DNA from: G963674835 sp963674835
GTDB lineage: Bacteria > Planctomycetota > Planctomycetia > Pirellulales > Thermoguttaceae
DNA length: 64,000 bases
Assembly: GCA_963674835.2 (NCBI GenBank)
Contig: CAXXKC010000002.1
Coordinates: forward strand, 372,001 to 436,000
Direction of reading: 5' to 3'
Shown here one piece after another: positions 1 through 8,826 of this stretch. Below the pieces are notes generated by a model, which had not been told where the DNA came from, searched no databases, and saw only the letters and a list, made by a program, of their open reading frames with translations. A program made the position numbers and the translations under genes. Positions within the stretch are counted from its first letter, which is position 1. Every line of letters begins with the position of its first letter.

Positions 1-28
1 GCGGCACCGCAATCACGGATGGCGGCCG

Positions 29-1618
29 CTACTGGACGAATCGCGTCAGTGCGACGGAGGGGGTCAGGACGGTGGAGAAGCCGTCGGCGCTTTTGATGCG
101 GGCTTCGAAGTGGTGCGTGCCCGGTTCGACTGGTTTGTTGATGGTGAAGTGGGCCCGGTCTTCGTTTCGGTTTGGGCCGGCGGGCACGTTTTGGGCGCTG
201 GCCGTGCCGATCGAATGGCCGTCGGCGAAGAACTCGACGGTGATAGGGCCGGCGTCCATGGCGCCGATGTTGCTGACGGCGGCGGTCAAGGTCGCTTGGC
301 CATTTTCGTAGCGCTCGAGCCAGAGGCTATGCGGCATGAGGGTGAGGCACGGTTTGATGTAGTACTTCAGGTTCAGGTCGCTGGCGAACTTGACGATCTG
401 CTGATGGCGAGGTTCGTTCGACTCGCCCTTTTCGTTTTTGTAGAGGGCACCGCTATACCAGCCCTGTCCGCGCAGCTCGGGAAACTCGCGGCGGATGAAA
501 CGCACGACCTCCTCCATCTCGCCGAGGTTGGTGATATCGACCGCTTCGGCGATATCCAGGCCCACGACGGTGTGGCAGGAGCTGCCATAGGTGGGAAGCA
601 TCAAGTCGTAGATGCGGTAGTAGGGTTCCAGTCGACTTCGAATGACCTTGTAGATGTCCTCGGTCTTGAGGTACTTGGGGAACGCGTCCCAGATGTAGAC
701 TTCGAGCATGACGAGGTCGGCGGCGTCGCGGAAGTACTTGGCGAAGACATCACGCGTGCCACCGCAGTGCCAGACGGCGTAGAAGAGATCGGGCCGCTGC
801 TGCTTGGCCCATTTGAGCGCTTTCATGCTGGCGGCCGACTTCTTCTCGAACCAGGTTTCGGGATATCCACCGACCTCGTCGATGCCATAGCCAACCGCGC
901 CGTCGGCGATATGCGTATACTGGACGCGGAAGTGTTCTTCGATCTGTTTGAGCGCGTCTTCTTCGCCCTTCTGATCGCGGAGGGCATCGTGGTTGGTCCA
1001 GGGCATACCACCGAATTGCCAGATCAACGCTTTCACGCCCCGTTCGGTGAGGCGGTCGCGTTGGTCTTTGGAATTGGCCGTGGTCACGATATTGCCCCAA
1101 CGGATCGGCCGTTGATGTTCGTAGTACCAGGGAAAAAAGAGTTGGCGGTCTTTGTCGATGACGGCGATGTCGATGTCGGCCTGGTTGTTGTTCTCGTCGG
1201 TTTCGCTGATTTTGTTCTCCGGATCGATGACCGCGCGGGCTTTGAAAAGGCCGTTGGTCTTGCTGGACCATTTCCAGTTCGCTTCGGCGATGAATTCCGT
1301 TACCTGCTTCTTGTCGACCTCTTTGGCGACTCTCTTGACGACGAGTTGCAACGGTTGCTTGGCCAGAGACTGCCCCTTGCGGTCGAGGATTTCCAGTTGA
1401 GCCGGAACGGGGCCCTCGATTTCCTTGGAGAGCTGCGCGCGGACGGCAACAGTGATCTCGTCACCTTCCGCCGGGAGGAAAGGGTTGATGAACAACCCGC
1501 CGGCCAGATAGAACTCGGTCGATATGCTCAGGTCGACATCTTCTTCGGCCGCGCCGGCGAGGCAGGAGGCGTGAAGCAACATCAGCGCGCATAGCGAACG
1601 GATCACGATCGTCTTCAT
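29..1618 (-). CDS. secreted CARDB-domain protein with TIM-barrel-like core
   Basis: The product is 529 aa, starting at an internal ATG that opens directly onto a Sec signal peptide (MKTIVIRSLCALMLL, cleavage near LAGAA); the longer upstream frame has no signal and looks like leader sequence. Residues about 30-150 read as a CARDB-type beta sandwich (SETDENNN motif), and a second CARDB-like domain closes the protein (from about 420). The central part, rich in W/Y/D, has the look of a glycosidase-type barrel (GIDEVGGYPETWF), but no family motif is certain. It is probably an exported carbohydrate-associated protein. It diverges from the GH28-like gene at 1924. No catalytic role can be assigned. 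Confidence 0.75.
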   Translation of the reverse strand: MKTIVIRSLCALMLLHASCLAGAAEEDVDLSISTEFYLAGGLFINPFLPAEGDEITVAVRAQLSKEIEGPVPAQLEILDRKGQSLAKQPLQLVVKRVAKEVDKKQVTEFIAEANWKWSSKTNGLFKARAVIDPENKISETDENNNQADIDIAVIDKDRQLFFPWYYEHQRPIRWGNIVTTANSKDQRDRLTERGVKALIWQFGGMPWTNHDALRDQKGEEDALKQIEEHFRVQYTHIADGAVGYGIDEVGGYPETWFEKKSAASMKALKWAKQQRPDLFYAVWHCGGTRDVFAKYFRDAADLVMLEVYIWDAFPKYLKTEDIYKVIRSRLEPYYRIYDLMLPTYGSSCHTVVGLDIAEAVDITNLGEMEEVVRFIRREFPELRGQGWYSGALYKNEKGESNEPRHQQIVKFASDLNLKYYIKPCLTLMPHSLWLERYENGQATLTAAVSNIGAMDAGPITVEFFADGHSIGTASAQNVPAGPNRNEDRAHFTINKPVEPGTHHFEARIKSADGFSTVLTPSVALTRFVQ

Positions 1619-1923
1619 TCTCGGGTCCTTTGTGTTGCACCACACGGCGCGGCTGGTGGGAAGGCTGCCAACTATTGTAACATCGCGATCCCCCCCTACG
1701 TCTAGCGACTTGGCGGACTTCTGGGCGAAGATGTGTGGTTTCAGCCGGTCCCGGCCTCGGCCCCCTTCGCATGGCAAGGTGCGTCTGTTGGTGGCGGCAA
1801 TGGCGTGTTTCGCGAGTCGTGCGGCAGGCATTGCGTGATTGCAGGGCGAGGTCCGGGGTTGTATTCTGGCGGGTACGTTTCGTCCGTAGTCCCGAGAGGT
1901 TTTGCTCATTGAAAGGCTTGCCG

Positions 1924-3474
1924 ATGTTGTCTGGTACCGCTTGGCGTGTTGTGGCGGCTGCATGTTTCATGGTGTGTTCCGTGGTGTGGTCCCAGGCGGG
2001 TGCAGATGCCGCCGAGGGTTCCGCGCCTGCGCAGGTCGTCGCCTACGCATCGCCACCGGAAGAGCCGGTTTCGGAGGATTTTGAGTTGACGGTCGCCGGG
2101 CAGAGCGTGCCGGTCTATCGATGTCGTGTTTCCGCGGTCCCGTTGAACCAGGTGTGGCCGGGCTATCAGCGCCCGGAGGACCAGACGGAGGTTGCTTCGT
2201 TTGCCTACTGGGACATGGCAGGGCCGGTGGAGGTGGAGGTGGTGAGCCGGCGGCCGGTGGAGTCGGTGGCGATTCGCCCCACGGCCCGTGGGATCGAGGC
2301 CAGAGTTGAGGGGAACCGAATTCGTTTTCGATTGCCGGATCCGCAGCAGATTACCGTGGAAGTGAACGGGTGGCACAAGGCGCTGCATCTGTTCGCCAAC
2401 GCGCCGCAGCCGCCGGGGGTGGACGCCAAGACGCCGGGCGTGCGCTATTTCGGCCCGGGAGTGCACCGGCCGGGCAAGATCGTTCTGAAGAGCAACGAGA
2501 CCGTTCTTTTGGCAGGCGGAGCGGTCGTTTATGGGTGCATCGAGGCAACGGACGCGGAGAACATCCACATCGCGGGGCGAGGCATTCTGGACACGAGCGA
2601 GTTCGAGCGCATGGACGGCCGGAAGAGCGACCGCACGAGGCGGCAGAAGAATGTGACCACGGCCGGCGGGTGCATTCACCTGCGTGGGTGCAAGAAGGTG
2701 ACGATCGACGGAGTGATCCTGAGGGATCCGAACGTGTGGTGTTTGAGCACGTTCGCTTGCTCCGACGTGGCGATTACGAACGTGAAGCTGATCGGGCTGT
2801 GGCGCTATAATTCCGACGGCATCGACATCTGCAACAGCCAGCACGTGACGGTTCGCAACTGTTTCGTGCGGTCTTTCGATGATAGCCTAGTGGTCAAGGG
2901 GTTGGGCTTGCTGGGCCAGATTCCGATCGAAGACGTGGTTTTCGAAGGCTGCGTCGTGTGGAACGACTGGGGGCGGGCATTGGAGATCGGGGCGGAGACG
3001 TCGGCGCCGGAGATCAGGCATATCGTGTTCCGCAACTGCGACGTGGTGCGGACCACGCACGTCGCGGTGGATATTCAGCACTGCGACCGCGCGGCGGTTA
3101 AGGACGTGACGTTTGAGGACATCCGCGTGGAGGTGGACGAGGTGAACCATTTGCCTCGAATTCAGAAGACACGCGAGGAGACGTACGTTGACAGCACCGA
3201 TTATTGCCCTCAGTTCCTGGTGCTGGTGATTCTGAAATCGGCGAACTCTCATGACGAGCAACGCGGTACGATGGAAGACGTAATCGTGCGAAATTGCAGC
3301 ATTCGCGGCAAGCCGCTGCCGCCGTCGCGGATACGGGGCTTCGACGCGGAGCACGAGATCCGGGATGTTCTGATCGCGAATTTGCGGATCAACGGGCGCG
3401 TGGCGAGGAGCTTGGAGGAGGCACGCATCGTAGCCGGGCCCTTCGCTGAGGACGTTCGCATCGAGGCGCCGTGA
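1924..3474 (+). CDS. secreted GH28-like right-handed beta-helix protein
   Basis: The 516-aa product has an N-terminal signal peptide (MLSGTAWRVVAAACFMV). Repeated short strands with N/V/I periodicity (VTIDGVILRDPNVW, ITNVKLIG, VRNCFVRS) indicate a right-handed beta helix of the pectate lyase/polygalacturonase fold. An NSDGID motif near residue 297 and SFDDS near 319 match the GH28 acid positions; the classical GHG and RIK motifs are not obvious, so it may act on another polysaccharide or be inactive. The start is placed at 1924 because upstream codons in this frame encode no signal. It converges on the pentapeptide gene with a 7-bp gap. Confidence 0.8.
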   Translation: MLSGTAWRVVAAACFMVCSVVWSQAGADAAEGSAPAQVVAYASPPEEPVSEDFELTVAGQSVPVYRCRVSAVPLNQVWPGYQRPEDQTEVASFAYWDMAGPVEVEVVSRRPVESVAIRPTARGIEARVEGNRIRFRLPDPQQITVEVNGWHKALHLFANAPQPPGVDAKTPGVRYFGPGVHRPGKIVLKSNETVLLAGGAVVYGCIEATDAENIHIAGRGILDTSEFERMDGRKSDRTRRQKNVTTAGGCIHLRGCKKVTIDGVILRDPNVWCLSTFACSDVAITNVKLIGLWRYNSDGIDICNSQHVTVRNCFVRSFDDSLVVKGLGLLGQIPIEDVVFEGCVVWNDWGRALEIGAETSAPEIRHIVFRNCDVVRTTHVAVDIQHCDRAAVKDVTFEDIRVEVDEVNHLPRIQKTREETYVDSTDYCPQFLVLVILKSANSHDEQRGTMEDVIVRNCSIRGKPLPPSRIRGFDAEHEIRDVLIANLRINGRVARSLEEARIVAGPFAEDVRIEAP

Positions 3475-3481
3475 GCGGCGA

Positions 3482-4087
3482 TCAGCGGCAGGGCGGGTCT
3501 TGACGGAGACAGGCTCCGTGGGCCGTTGCGTCAAAGGCGTCGGGCCACCGTGTGTAAGCATCGAACACGGCGTCGGTGAGATCAGCACCTGCGAGGTCGG
3601 CCTCGGCGAGGTCGGCACCAACTAGGATCGCACCGCGCAGGACCGAATCATTGAGCCGGGCGCGAAAGAGGTTGGCGTTGAGCAGGTTGGCACCGGTGAG
3701 ATTTGCGCTGGTCAGATCGGCGTCGTTCAGGGCGGCCCCGATGGCATTGGCACCGGTTAGATCGGCAGAGGCGAAGTCGACCTGATTCAACAGGGCAAAC
3801 GAGAGATCGGCTTCCCGCAGATCGGCCTTCTGGAGCCGCGCGAGGGTGAGGATCTGGCGCCGGAGGTCGGCACCGGCTAAGCACGCACCGACGAGTTCGA
3901 CGCGTGCCAGCGTTGGAGCTTCCACCTCGCGAAGCAAGTCGCCGGTCGTTCTGTGCCTGATTTCGATTACCACGGAGCCAGGTTGCCTTGGGCCGGTAAT
4001 GATCGTCTCTGCCCGGGTATCTTGTGTTCCCGGGACGAGCGGGGACAAGTGCTTGGCAGAAGTCGGGGAGGCGACTATCCGCACCAT
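3482..4087 (-). CDS. pentapeptide-repeat protein
   Basis: The 201-aa product has about 60 N-terminal residues without repeats, followed by roughly 20 tandem A(D/N)LXX pentapeptides (ADLREADLSFALL, ADLTGANAIGAALNDADL). These predict a right-handed quadrilateral beta helix. No signal peptide is visible, so it is likely cytoplasmic. Such proteins range from DNA mimics (Qnr/MfpA) to scaffolds, and nothing here decides between them. The ATG at 4087 is the first in frame. The last residues (WPDAFDATAHGACLRQDPPCR) leave the repeat pattern. Confidence 0.85.
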   Translation of the reverse strand: MVRIVASPTSAKHLSPLVPGTQDTRAETIITGPRQPGSVVIEIRHRTTGDLLREVEAPTLARVELVGACLAGADLRRQILTLARLQKADLREADLSFALLNQVDFASADLTGANAIGAALNDADLTSANLTGANLLNANLFRARLNDSVLRGAILVGADLAEADLAGADLTDAVFDAYTRWPDAFDATAHGACLRQDPPCR

Positions 4088-4276
4088 CCATGGTAGTACC
4101 GAGGGGAAACACCGTAAATGGCGAGGATAGGCAAACTGGCAGGCCAGTACCGAGACGATGTAACGGATATGCCGAATATGAGAACCGTATCGCTGAGCGA
4201 AGCGGTGGGGCGACGCGGTCGGAGTCTGAGCGATCGGGGATCAAGACGGAGAGGATCAAGGCAACCGAGGCACAAC

Positions 4277-4371
4277 CAATGCGAGTCGCAATTGACTGTA
4301 GCGTTCGTGGTGGCGTGCTTCCCCGGTTCTGAAAGCGAAACACGCGCTACGCGTACACTGGATGCGCTCTA
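4277..4371 (+). repeat. 95-bp intergenic repeat, copy A
   Basis: This is one of seven near-complete copies of a 95-bp element in the window. The left end is degenerate (CAATGCG for TAGTGCG). The core GTAGCGTTCG...ACGCGCTAC stem and the GAAAGCGAAA box are intact, and the right end is GCGCTCTA. The final CTA is the reverse complement of the TAG stop codon of the DUF2203 gene. Confidence 0.85.
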
Positions 4372-4797
4372 ATCGGCCAGACTGGCTGCAAGGGACTGTC
4401 GGCCAGCGAAGCCGGCATCCAACTCGTGCCAGTGTAGGACCTCGGGCTCGCCGAGCTTCCAGCACAAGTAGACGGGGCGTCCATCGAGAAGGGCGGGGAA
4501 ATCGACCAACCCCTCGGTGGCGCACTTGGGCTCCACCCCCAGTTGGCGAAGCTCGTCGACATACTCCTCGAGCTGGCGGCTGTCCTTCTCCAACTGATCT
4601 TCGATCTGGGCGAGCTCTTCGCGATAGGGGTCGTGTTTGTCGCGGCTCCGCCCACCGATGAGATAGGAAAGGCGTTCTCGGCGTTCCATAACGTCGCGGG
4701 CGGCTTCGACAAGATCGCGAACGATGGCACGGACCAACGGCAAGGCGGCATTCGCCTGTTGGACGGTGAACGTGCGTCGCGGTCGCGAAGCAACCAT
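4369..4797 (-). CDS. DUF2203 family protein
   Basis: The 142-aa soluble protein begins RTFTVQQANAALPLVR, the typical opening of DUF2203. A charged, probably coiled-coil stretch follows (about 30-90), then the conserved end VDFPALLDGRPVYLCWKLGEPEVLHWHELDAGF, given here only as evidence of family length and order. Function is unknown. AGGAAAGG lies upstream of the ATG at 4797. The stop codon TAG coincides with the right terminus of repeat copy A, so the reading frame ends exactly where the repeat begins. Confidence 0.85.
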   Translation of the reverse strand: MVASRPRRTFTVQQANAALPLVRAIVRDLVEAARDVMERRERLSYLIGGRSRDKHDPYREELAQIEDQLEKDSRQLEEYVDELRQLGVEPKCATEGLVDFPALLDGRPVYLCWKLGEPEVLHWHELDAGFAGRQSLAASLAD

Positions 4798-4819
4798 GGG
4801 TCGGCCTTTCCTGTTAGGC

Positions 4820-4913
4820 TAGTGCGAGTCGCCTGGACCGTAGCGTTCGCGGCGGAGTGTTTTCACAGTTACGCAAGCGATTTGCACGCTACACGGGCGT
4901 GAGAAACGTTCTA
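4820..4913 (+). repeat. 95-bp repeat family, copy B (94 bp)
   Basis: The left end is TAGTGCGAGTCGC, followed by GTAGCGTTCGCGGCGG and a right half of the second subtype (GCGATTTGCACGCTAC, then GTTCTA), shared closely with copy H at 37784. The terminal CTA directly abuts the TGA stop of nuoI, giving tandem TGA-TAG stops to leftward translation. Confidence 0.85.
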
Positions 4914-5471
4914 TCAGTTCGGTCCCCCATGGACGGGCTTGGTGACTGCCTTGGAGTACGCCACAACGGTGGGATTGAGCGTTGCGCGTCCCCAGGCGAT
5001 CTCCAGTGGCAAGCGCGAGAAGTCGACCAAGCATCCATCGCGGCTGTAACAGCTCAGATCGTGCGTCGCGCCCATGAAGATGCAGTCGACCGGGCAGGAT
5101 TCGGTGCAGAGGGCGCAGAACATGCATTTGGTGTAGTCGATCACGAAACTGGTGACCTGAAAGCCTTTACGGCCTTCGATCCGCTGCTTGCCGATGTAGA
5201 TGCAGTCGACCGGACAGTCGCGGGCGCACCGCTGACAGGCGATGCAGGTCGTGAGGTCGAATCGGTGAAACCCACGATAGCGCGGTGCGACTTGGGTCGG
5301 CAATTCGGGGTATTCGAAATGCTCGGTGAACGTCTTGCGCTCGGGGTCGTACGTGCGGAGCCAGTATAGGAGTGTGACCTTCATGGCGTCGGCCACGGTC
5401 ACGACGGCCACGCCGATATCGCGGAACCATCCACCGACACCCCGGAATCCACGAACGAGACAACCGATCAT
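4914..5471 (-). CDS. nuoI: NuoI-like 8Fe ferredoxin subunit of complex I
   Basis: The 185-aa protein has two CX2CX2CX3CP motifs, at C76/C79/C82/C86 and C116/C119/C122/C126, the pair that binds clusters N6a and N6b in the NuoI subunit of NADH:quinone oxidoreductase. The YRGFHRFDLTTCIACQRC context is characteristic of NuoI. The start at 5471 is chosen because AGGAAGGATCGC precedes the ATG; the longer frame to 5585 lacks this. No other nuo gene is nearby, so it is a detached complex I gene here. It may serve a dispersed complex or a related ferredoxin role. Confidence 0.88.
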   Translation of the reverse strand: MIGCLVRGFRGVGGWFRDIGVAVVTVADAMKVTLLYWLRTYDPERKTFTEHFEYPELPTQVAPRYRGFHRFDLTTCIACQRCARDCPVDCIYIGKQRIEGRKGFQVTSFVIDYTKCMFCALCTESCPVDCIFMGATHDLSCYSRDGCLVDFSRLPLEIAWGRATLNPTVVAYSKAVTKPVHGGPN

Positions 5472-5867
5472 GCGATCCTTCCTGTTGGGTGAGTGTTGGG
5501 CCGAGGCTCTCAGCCCGATCAACACCCGATTGGGGCCGCAACACGGCGGCGCCATAGCGAACGAATTATAGAGGTATTGTGCCACAACAGAAAGCGGGCT
5601 GAACGTTGGGCTGTGGCGAACACATACCGTTTATCTTCGATATGACCGACATAGTCGTCAAGGGCGTGGGGCGGACGTTCGAGGATGGACGGGAGAAGCG
5701 GTTGTTTTCGATAAGGTGTTCTTCTGTAGAATGTTATGGTGACGGCGGAATTCCGACCATTGGGTGGGGGCTAGTTGGTTGAAGGAGCAAATCAGGCGGG
5801 TACTAACGATTGTAGGGTTATGGTTGGCTAATCGGATGGGGTTTTTTCGCTTGTGGAACTGATTTGC
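5472..5867. other. intergenic region between nuoI and csrA
   Basis: This divergent spacer holds the nuoI leader (RBS next to 5472) and the region upstream of the csrA promoter. No open frame with a plausible RBS and protein-like composition was found, and no repeat of the 95-bp family is present. Confidence 0.6.
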
Positions 5868-5896
5868 TTGACGCTCCAACAACCGCAGCGTATGCT
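5868..5896 (+). promoter_or_regulatory. sigma70-type promoter of csrA
   Basis: TTGACG (5868-5873) and TATGCT (5891-5896) are separated by 17 bp, a near-consensus housekeeping promoter. Transcription would start near 5903, leaving a leader of about 84 nt before the csrA ATG. The leader ends in three GGA trinucleotides (5966-5968, 5975-5977, 5985-5987), the core of CsrA binding sites; one overlaps the start codon. Confidence 0.55.
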
Positions 5897-5986
5897 GGAA
5901 CACAGGCGGTTTCGGTGCGCACGCTCGCCCAGAGCTGGGATTGGGCATTGCCTACGGCTTTGGCAGGAGAGCGAGGAAACAATAGG

Positions 5987-6214
5987 ATGTTGGTGCTATC
6001 GCGCAAAAAGAACGAGAGTATTGTCATCAACGATGACATTACCATCGTGGTCGTCGAGATCCGCGGGGACAAGGTACGCCTCGGAGTTGAGGCCCCTAAG
6101 GAAGTACCTGTTCACCGGCGAGAGGTCTTCGACGCCATCCGCCGTAGTAACGAAGCGGCTGCCGGCAAAGCGCCGGACAAGACCGACGCGACCAATGCCC
6201 CCGGTGAGCCGTAA
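5987..6214 (+). CDS. csrA: carbon storage regulator CsrA
   Basis: The 75-aa protein matches CsrA/RsmA along its first 50 residues: MLVLSRKKNESIVIND opens it, followed by the GDKVRLGVEAPKEVPVHRREV core that forms the RNA-binding dimer. The C-terminal tail (about 54-75) is polar and variable, as usual. CsrA binds GGA motifs in mRNA leaders to block translation. GGA motifs around its own Shine-Dalgarno region suggest autorepression. No flagellar gene or fliW is adjacent. Confidence 0.95.
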   Translation: MLVLSRKKNESIVINDDITIVVVEIRGDKVRLGVEAPKEVPVHRREVFDAIRRSNEAAAGKAPDKTDATNAPGEP

Positions 6215-6357
6215 GCGGCGTGTACCGGTTGGGGATTGGGTTTGCTTCGTTGCTTCTGGGCTTCCGCTGGTCTGACAGTGTTCTCGCGGTTCGGTTTGCG
6301 CGCGGGGGATTTCACAAGAGCCCCTTGACGAACCGGCGGTGTTGCAGGTATAGAGAC

Positions 6358-6452
6358 TAGTGCGAGTCGCACTTAACTGTAGCGTTCGTGGCGGTGTGTT
6401 TCTGCGGTTTCAAAAGCGAAACAAACGCTACAGGTACGCCCAGTGCGCTTGA
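6358..6452 (+). repeat. 95-bp intergenic repeat, copy C
   Basis: Lies between csrA and tRNA-Glu. The left end TAGTGCGAGTCGCAC and the stem GTAGCGTTCG...AACGCTAC are intact; the right end is diverged to GCGCTTGA. Confidence 0.85.
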
Positions 6453-6481
6453 GTCTTGGCACGTGAGTGCCGAGTACGGCG

Positions 6482-6555
6482 GGCCCCGTCGTCTAGCCAG
6501 GTTAGGACACAGGCCTTTCAAGCCTGCAGCACGGGTTCAAATCCCGTCGGGGTCA
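6482..6555 (+). tRNA. tRNA-Glu (anticodon UUC)
   Basis: A 74-nt cloverleaf can be drawn: acceptor GGCCCCG pairs with CGGGGTC (one G-U) and A73 is the discriminator. The anticodon stem CAGGC/GCCTG encloses loop CTTTCAA with anticodon TTC at 6517-6519, and the T arm contains GGTTCAAATCC. CCA is not encoded. It sits between repeat copies C and D. Confidence 0.95.
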
Positions 6556-6676
6556 CTTTGTTTGGATGAGAGGGTCTCCACGAGGGAGGAGGCTGCTTCT
6601 GGAGGGGTGTGGCACGCTGCTCATGCCCGATTCACGAGGTTCGGAGCAAGACTCCGCGTTTCTGAGATGCGCCGCC

Positions 6677-6703
6677 GCACTGCCTTGTTGCATTAGGCAG
6701 TGC
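6677..6703. other. 9-bp stem hairpin downstream of tRNA-Glu
   Basis: GCACTGCCT and AGGCAGTGC form a perfect 9-bp stem around a 9-nt loop. There is no T tract after it. It could be a transcript end or a decayed repeat; the rest of 6556-6746 shows no gene. Confidence 0.4.
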
Positions 6704-6746
6704 AGCGACTCGGCCTCGAGATCCCTTAGAGTTCCTTGCTCGCCAC

Positions 6747-6841
6747 TAGTGCGTGTCGCACTTAACTGTAGCGTTCGCGGCGGCGTATTTCCACGGTTCC
6801 GAAAGCGAAATACACGCTACGATTACGCCGAATGCGCTCTA
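6747..6841 (+). repeat. 95-bp intergenic repeat, copy D
   Basis: One of the best-preserved copies: TAGTGCGTGTCGCAC at the left, GTAGCGTTCGCGGCGGCG, GGTTCCGAAAGCGAAA, ACACGCTAC, ending GCGCTCTA. No gene starts or ends at it; 6842-6981 beyond it shows nothing codable. Confidence 0.88.
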
Positions 6842-6981
6842 ATTGGACAAGGTGACTGCCTGAGATGCAGGCCTGCTCTCTGCCCCGCGTTGTGAGGGGT
6901 GCGGCGATTGGGATGAACGGCGGCGAGAGGCGCGGGGCGGCCGATTCCTGGTGGGGCGTCTGGATGGCCGCAGTGCCCAAT

Positions 6982-8133
6982 CTACTGCGCAGATTTGGGC
7001 AGTTCGCTCTTGTCGACTTGGCTTGTGCTTAGGTCGCCGTAGATGACGCGATACTTGCCATCGGCGGCGGGTGCCCAGAAGATGGCGGACTTGGCGTCGC
7101 CGAGTTTGACGCCCTTTCCGCGGTAGACCCAATCCTGCTTTGCGTAGAGCTTGGAGAAGGCCCTGCTGATGGCCTTGGTCATCGCGACCTCGTCCTGCTT
7201 CTCCTTGGACCAGTCGTACTTCGAGGCGGCCTTCATCCAATCGGCGGAGTTGGCCAGCGAATCCGGGAACCGGCCGCCGTTGCCGCCGGCCCACGCCCGC
7301 AGGAGCAGGAGGAGATCGTCATTGGACGCGTCTTTGGCGGTGTAGTTGGTTTTGACGACCATGGTGTAGCCTTTGGGCAGATCGAGGCTGAACTGCGACT
7401 GGTCGAAGCTGGGATTGAAGCGAAAATCGCTCATGACGGTGCACACGACGCCCTTCTGGATCTCCACGAGGACGATCTCGGCCGTGTTGTCGTTGGCCCA
7501 AACGGTGACGATGCCCTCGGAACTGCCGACCTGCCAACCCTTGCAGGGCTGTCGCTCGATGGTTCGGGCACCGATCTCCTTGGCGGCTTTGTTGCCGACG
7601 AGCTTCTTCAACTCGGCCAGCCAATTGCGCCACTGCCCTTGCTGGAAGTCGTCCTGCGTGAGGGCAAGAGCCTGTTTCTGCTCGGGGAAAAGGAGGATTG
7701 ACTTGCCTGAGGTGAGGTCGAAGATCACGACCGAGTCCTTCGAGCTCACGCGGGCGCGATCGGCGAAGCACTCGAAGGTCTGCTGCTCGCGCAGCTCGTC
7801 GCCCTGATAGACGTCGATCTTCAACGAGAGGGTTTGCGCCCGATTGAAGTTCTCGGCGACGGCAGCCCAGGCCACGGAAGACGACGAGCCCAGGTAGAGC
7901 CAAACCAGCGCGCTACAGACCAACACGGCCGCGGCGGCCGCCGACCACTGAATCCAGGTGCGCTTCATCGCTTGTCTCCTTGCAATAGGGGCCAGGGTAT
8001 TAGGCGTAGGCGTTACGGCCGACTCAACGACCGCCAGCACCTGCGTGCGGAGCTGCCGGCGATGCGTCTCTCGGGGCGTATCAGCGTCGGCGATACCGTC
8101 GACAAAACGTTCGAACTGCCGTTCAAAGTCCAT
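6982..8133 (-). CDS. membrane-anchored LolA-like protein, probable anti-sigma partner
   Basis: The 383-aa protein has a cytoplasmic N-terminus of about 60 residues (MDFERQFERFVDGIAD), one transmembrane helix at about 61-81, and an exported domain of about 290 residues with strands resembling LolA/outer-membrane-lipoprotein carrier folds (FDLTSGKSILLFPEQKQAL). The ATG at 8133 overlaps the sigma factor stop in ATGGACTTTGA and has GGGAAG upstream; a start at 8151 is the alternative. Overlap with an ECF sigma gene suggests it is the membrane sensor or anti-sigma factor. No zinc-binding HXXXCXXC motif is seen. Confidence 0.7.
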   Translation of the reverse strand: MDFERQFERFVDGIADADTPRETHRRQLRTQVLAVVESAVTPTPNTLAPIARRQAMKRTWIQWSAAAAAVLVCSALVWLYLGSSSSVAWAAVAENFNRAQTLSLKIDVYQGDELREQQTFECFADRARVSSKDSVVIFDLTSGKSILLFPEQKQALALTQDDFQQGQWRNWLAELKKLVGNKAAKEIGARTIERQPCKGWQVGSSEGIVTVWANDNTAEIVLVEIQKGVVCTVMSDFRFNPSFDQSQFSLDLPKGYTMVVKTNYTAKDASNDDLLLLLRAWAGGNGGRFPDSLANSADWMKAASKYDWSKEKQDEVAMTKAISRAFSKLYAKQDWVYRGKGVKLGDAKSAIFWAPAADGKYRVIYGDLSTSQVDKSELPKSAQ

Positions 8134-8686
8134 TGGTTTCTTCCCAGACATATTCATCATCCAGAGCATGCTGGAGGACAGGGCGGAGCCTCTTCAACGC
8201 CCGGTGGATGGTTACGCGTACGGTGCCCGCCCGCTTGCCGACGATGTGGGCGATTTCGTCGTGGGAGAGCCCTTGGAAAAATCGCAGAGTCAGCAAATGT
8301 TGTTGTTGCTCGTCCAATGTGAGCAGGGCCTGGTAGAGGGCCGCCCAGCGTCGCCGGGGATCGTGCTGGCGCTGGGTTGTCTGCTGGGCCAGGGTATCGA
8401 GCAGGCGTTTGTCACGGAATTTACGGCGAATGAGTTGATTGACGTGGTTGGCTGCGATGACGTAGAGCCAGGCGCGGAAGTCGCGCAGTTTTTTGCCGCG
8501 GAACTCGCCGATCCGCCGGGCCATGGTAAGGAATATCTCCGAAACCGCGTCTTCGGCGATGTAGTAGAAGTACAAGCGCCGAAGGCAATAGCGGTAGATC
8601 GTGTCGTAGAATGCGTCGTAGAGTTCGCCGACTGCCGCCGCGTCGAGTGGGGTGGCCAGGACCGGCGATTCCAGGTCGTCAACCAT
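8123..8686 (-). CDS. ECF-type RNA polymerase sigma factor
   Basis: The 187-aa protein contains sigma region 2 (about 19-88; DAVSEIFLTMARRIGEFRG, FRAWLYVIAANHVNQLIRRK) and region 4 (about 125-180; LTLRFFQGLSHDEIAHIVGK, then a VRVTIHRALKRLR recognition helix). These bind core polymerase and the -10/-35 elements. GGGAGAACGTGA precedes the ATG at 8686. The 3' end overlaps the membrane partner gene, so the two are translationally coupled. The regulon cannot be told from the window. Confidence 0.9.
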   Translation of the reverse strand: MVDDLESPVLATPLDAAAVGELYDAFYDTIYRYCLRRLYFYYIAEDAVSEIFLTMARRIGEFRGKKLRDFRAWLYVIAANHVNQLIRRKFRDKRLLDTLAQQTTQRQHDPRRRWAALYQALLTLDEQQQHLLTLRFFQGLSHDEIAHIVGKRAGTVRVTIHRALKRLRPVLQHALDDEYVWEETNGL

Positions 8687-8826
8687 TCACGTTCTCCCGT
8701 ACGTCGAAGCTCGCTTGACTAAGGAGGAAGATGCGCGCGATGCCCATATGTTACCGTCACGATCGCCGTTTTTGGTCCATCGAAAAGGAATGTGCGGCTT
8801 GTCAGGATCGGCGCCGTCCGATACGC

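Noticed and set aside
110..1594. 494-codon plus-strand frame opposite the CARDB gene
   Set aside because: Mirror of a convincing signal-peptide protein; no RBS and no protein family features.
6566..6895. 109-codon frame across repeat copy D
   Set aside because: No RBS, and it reads through a multicopy intergenic repeat.
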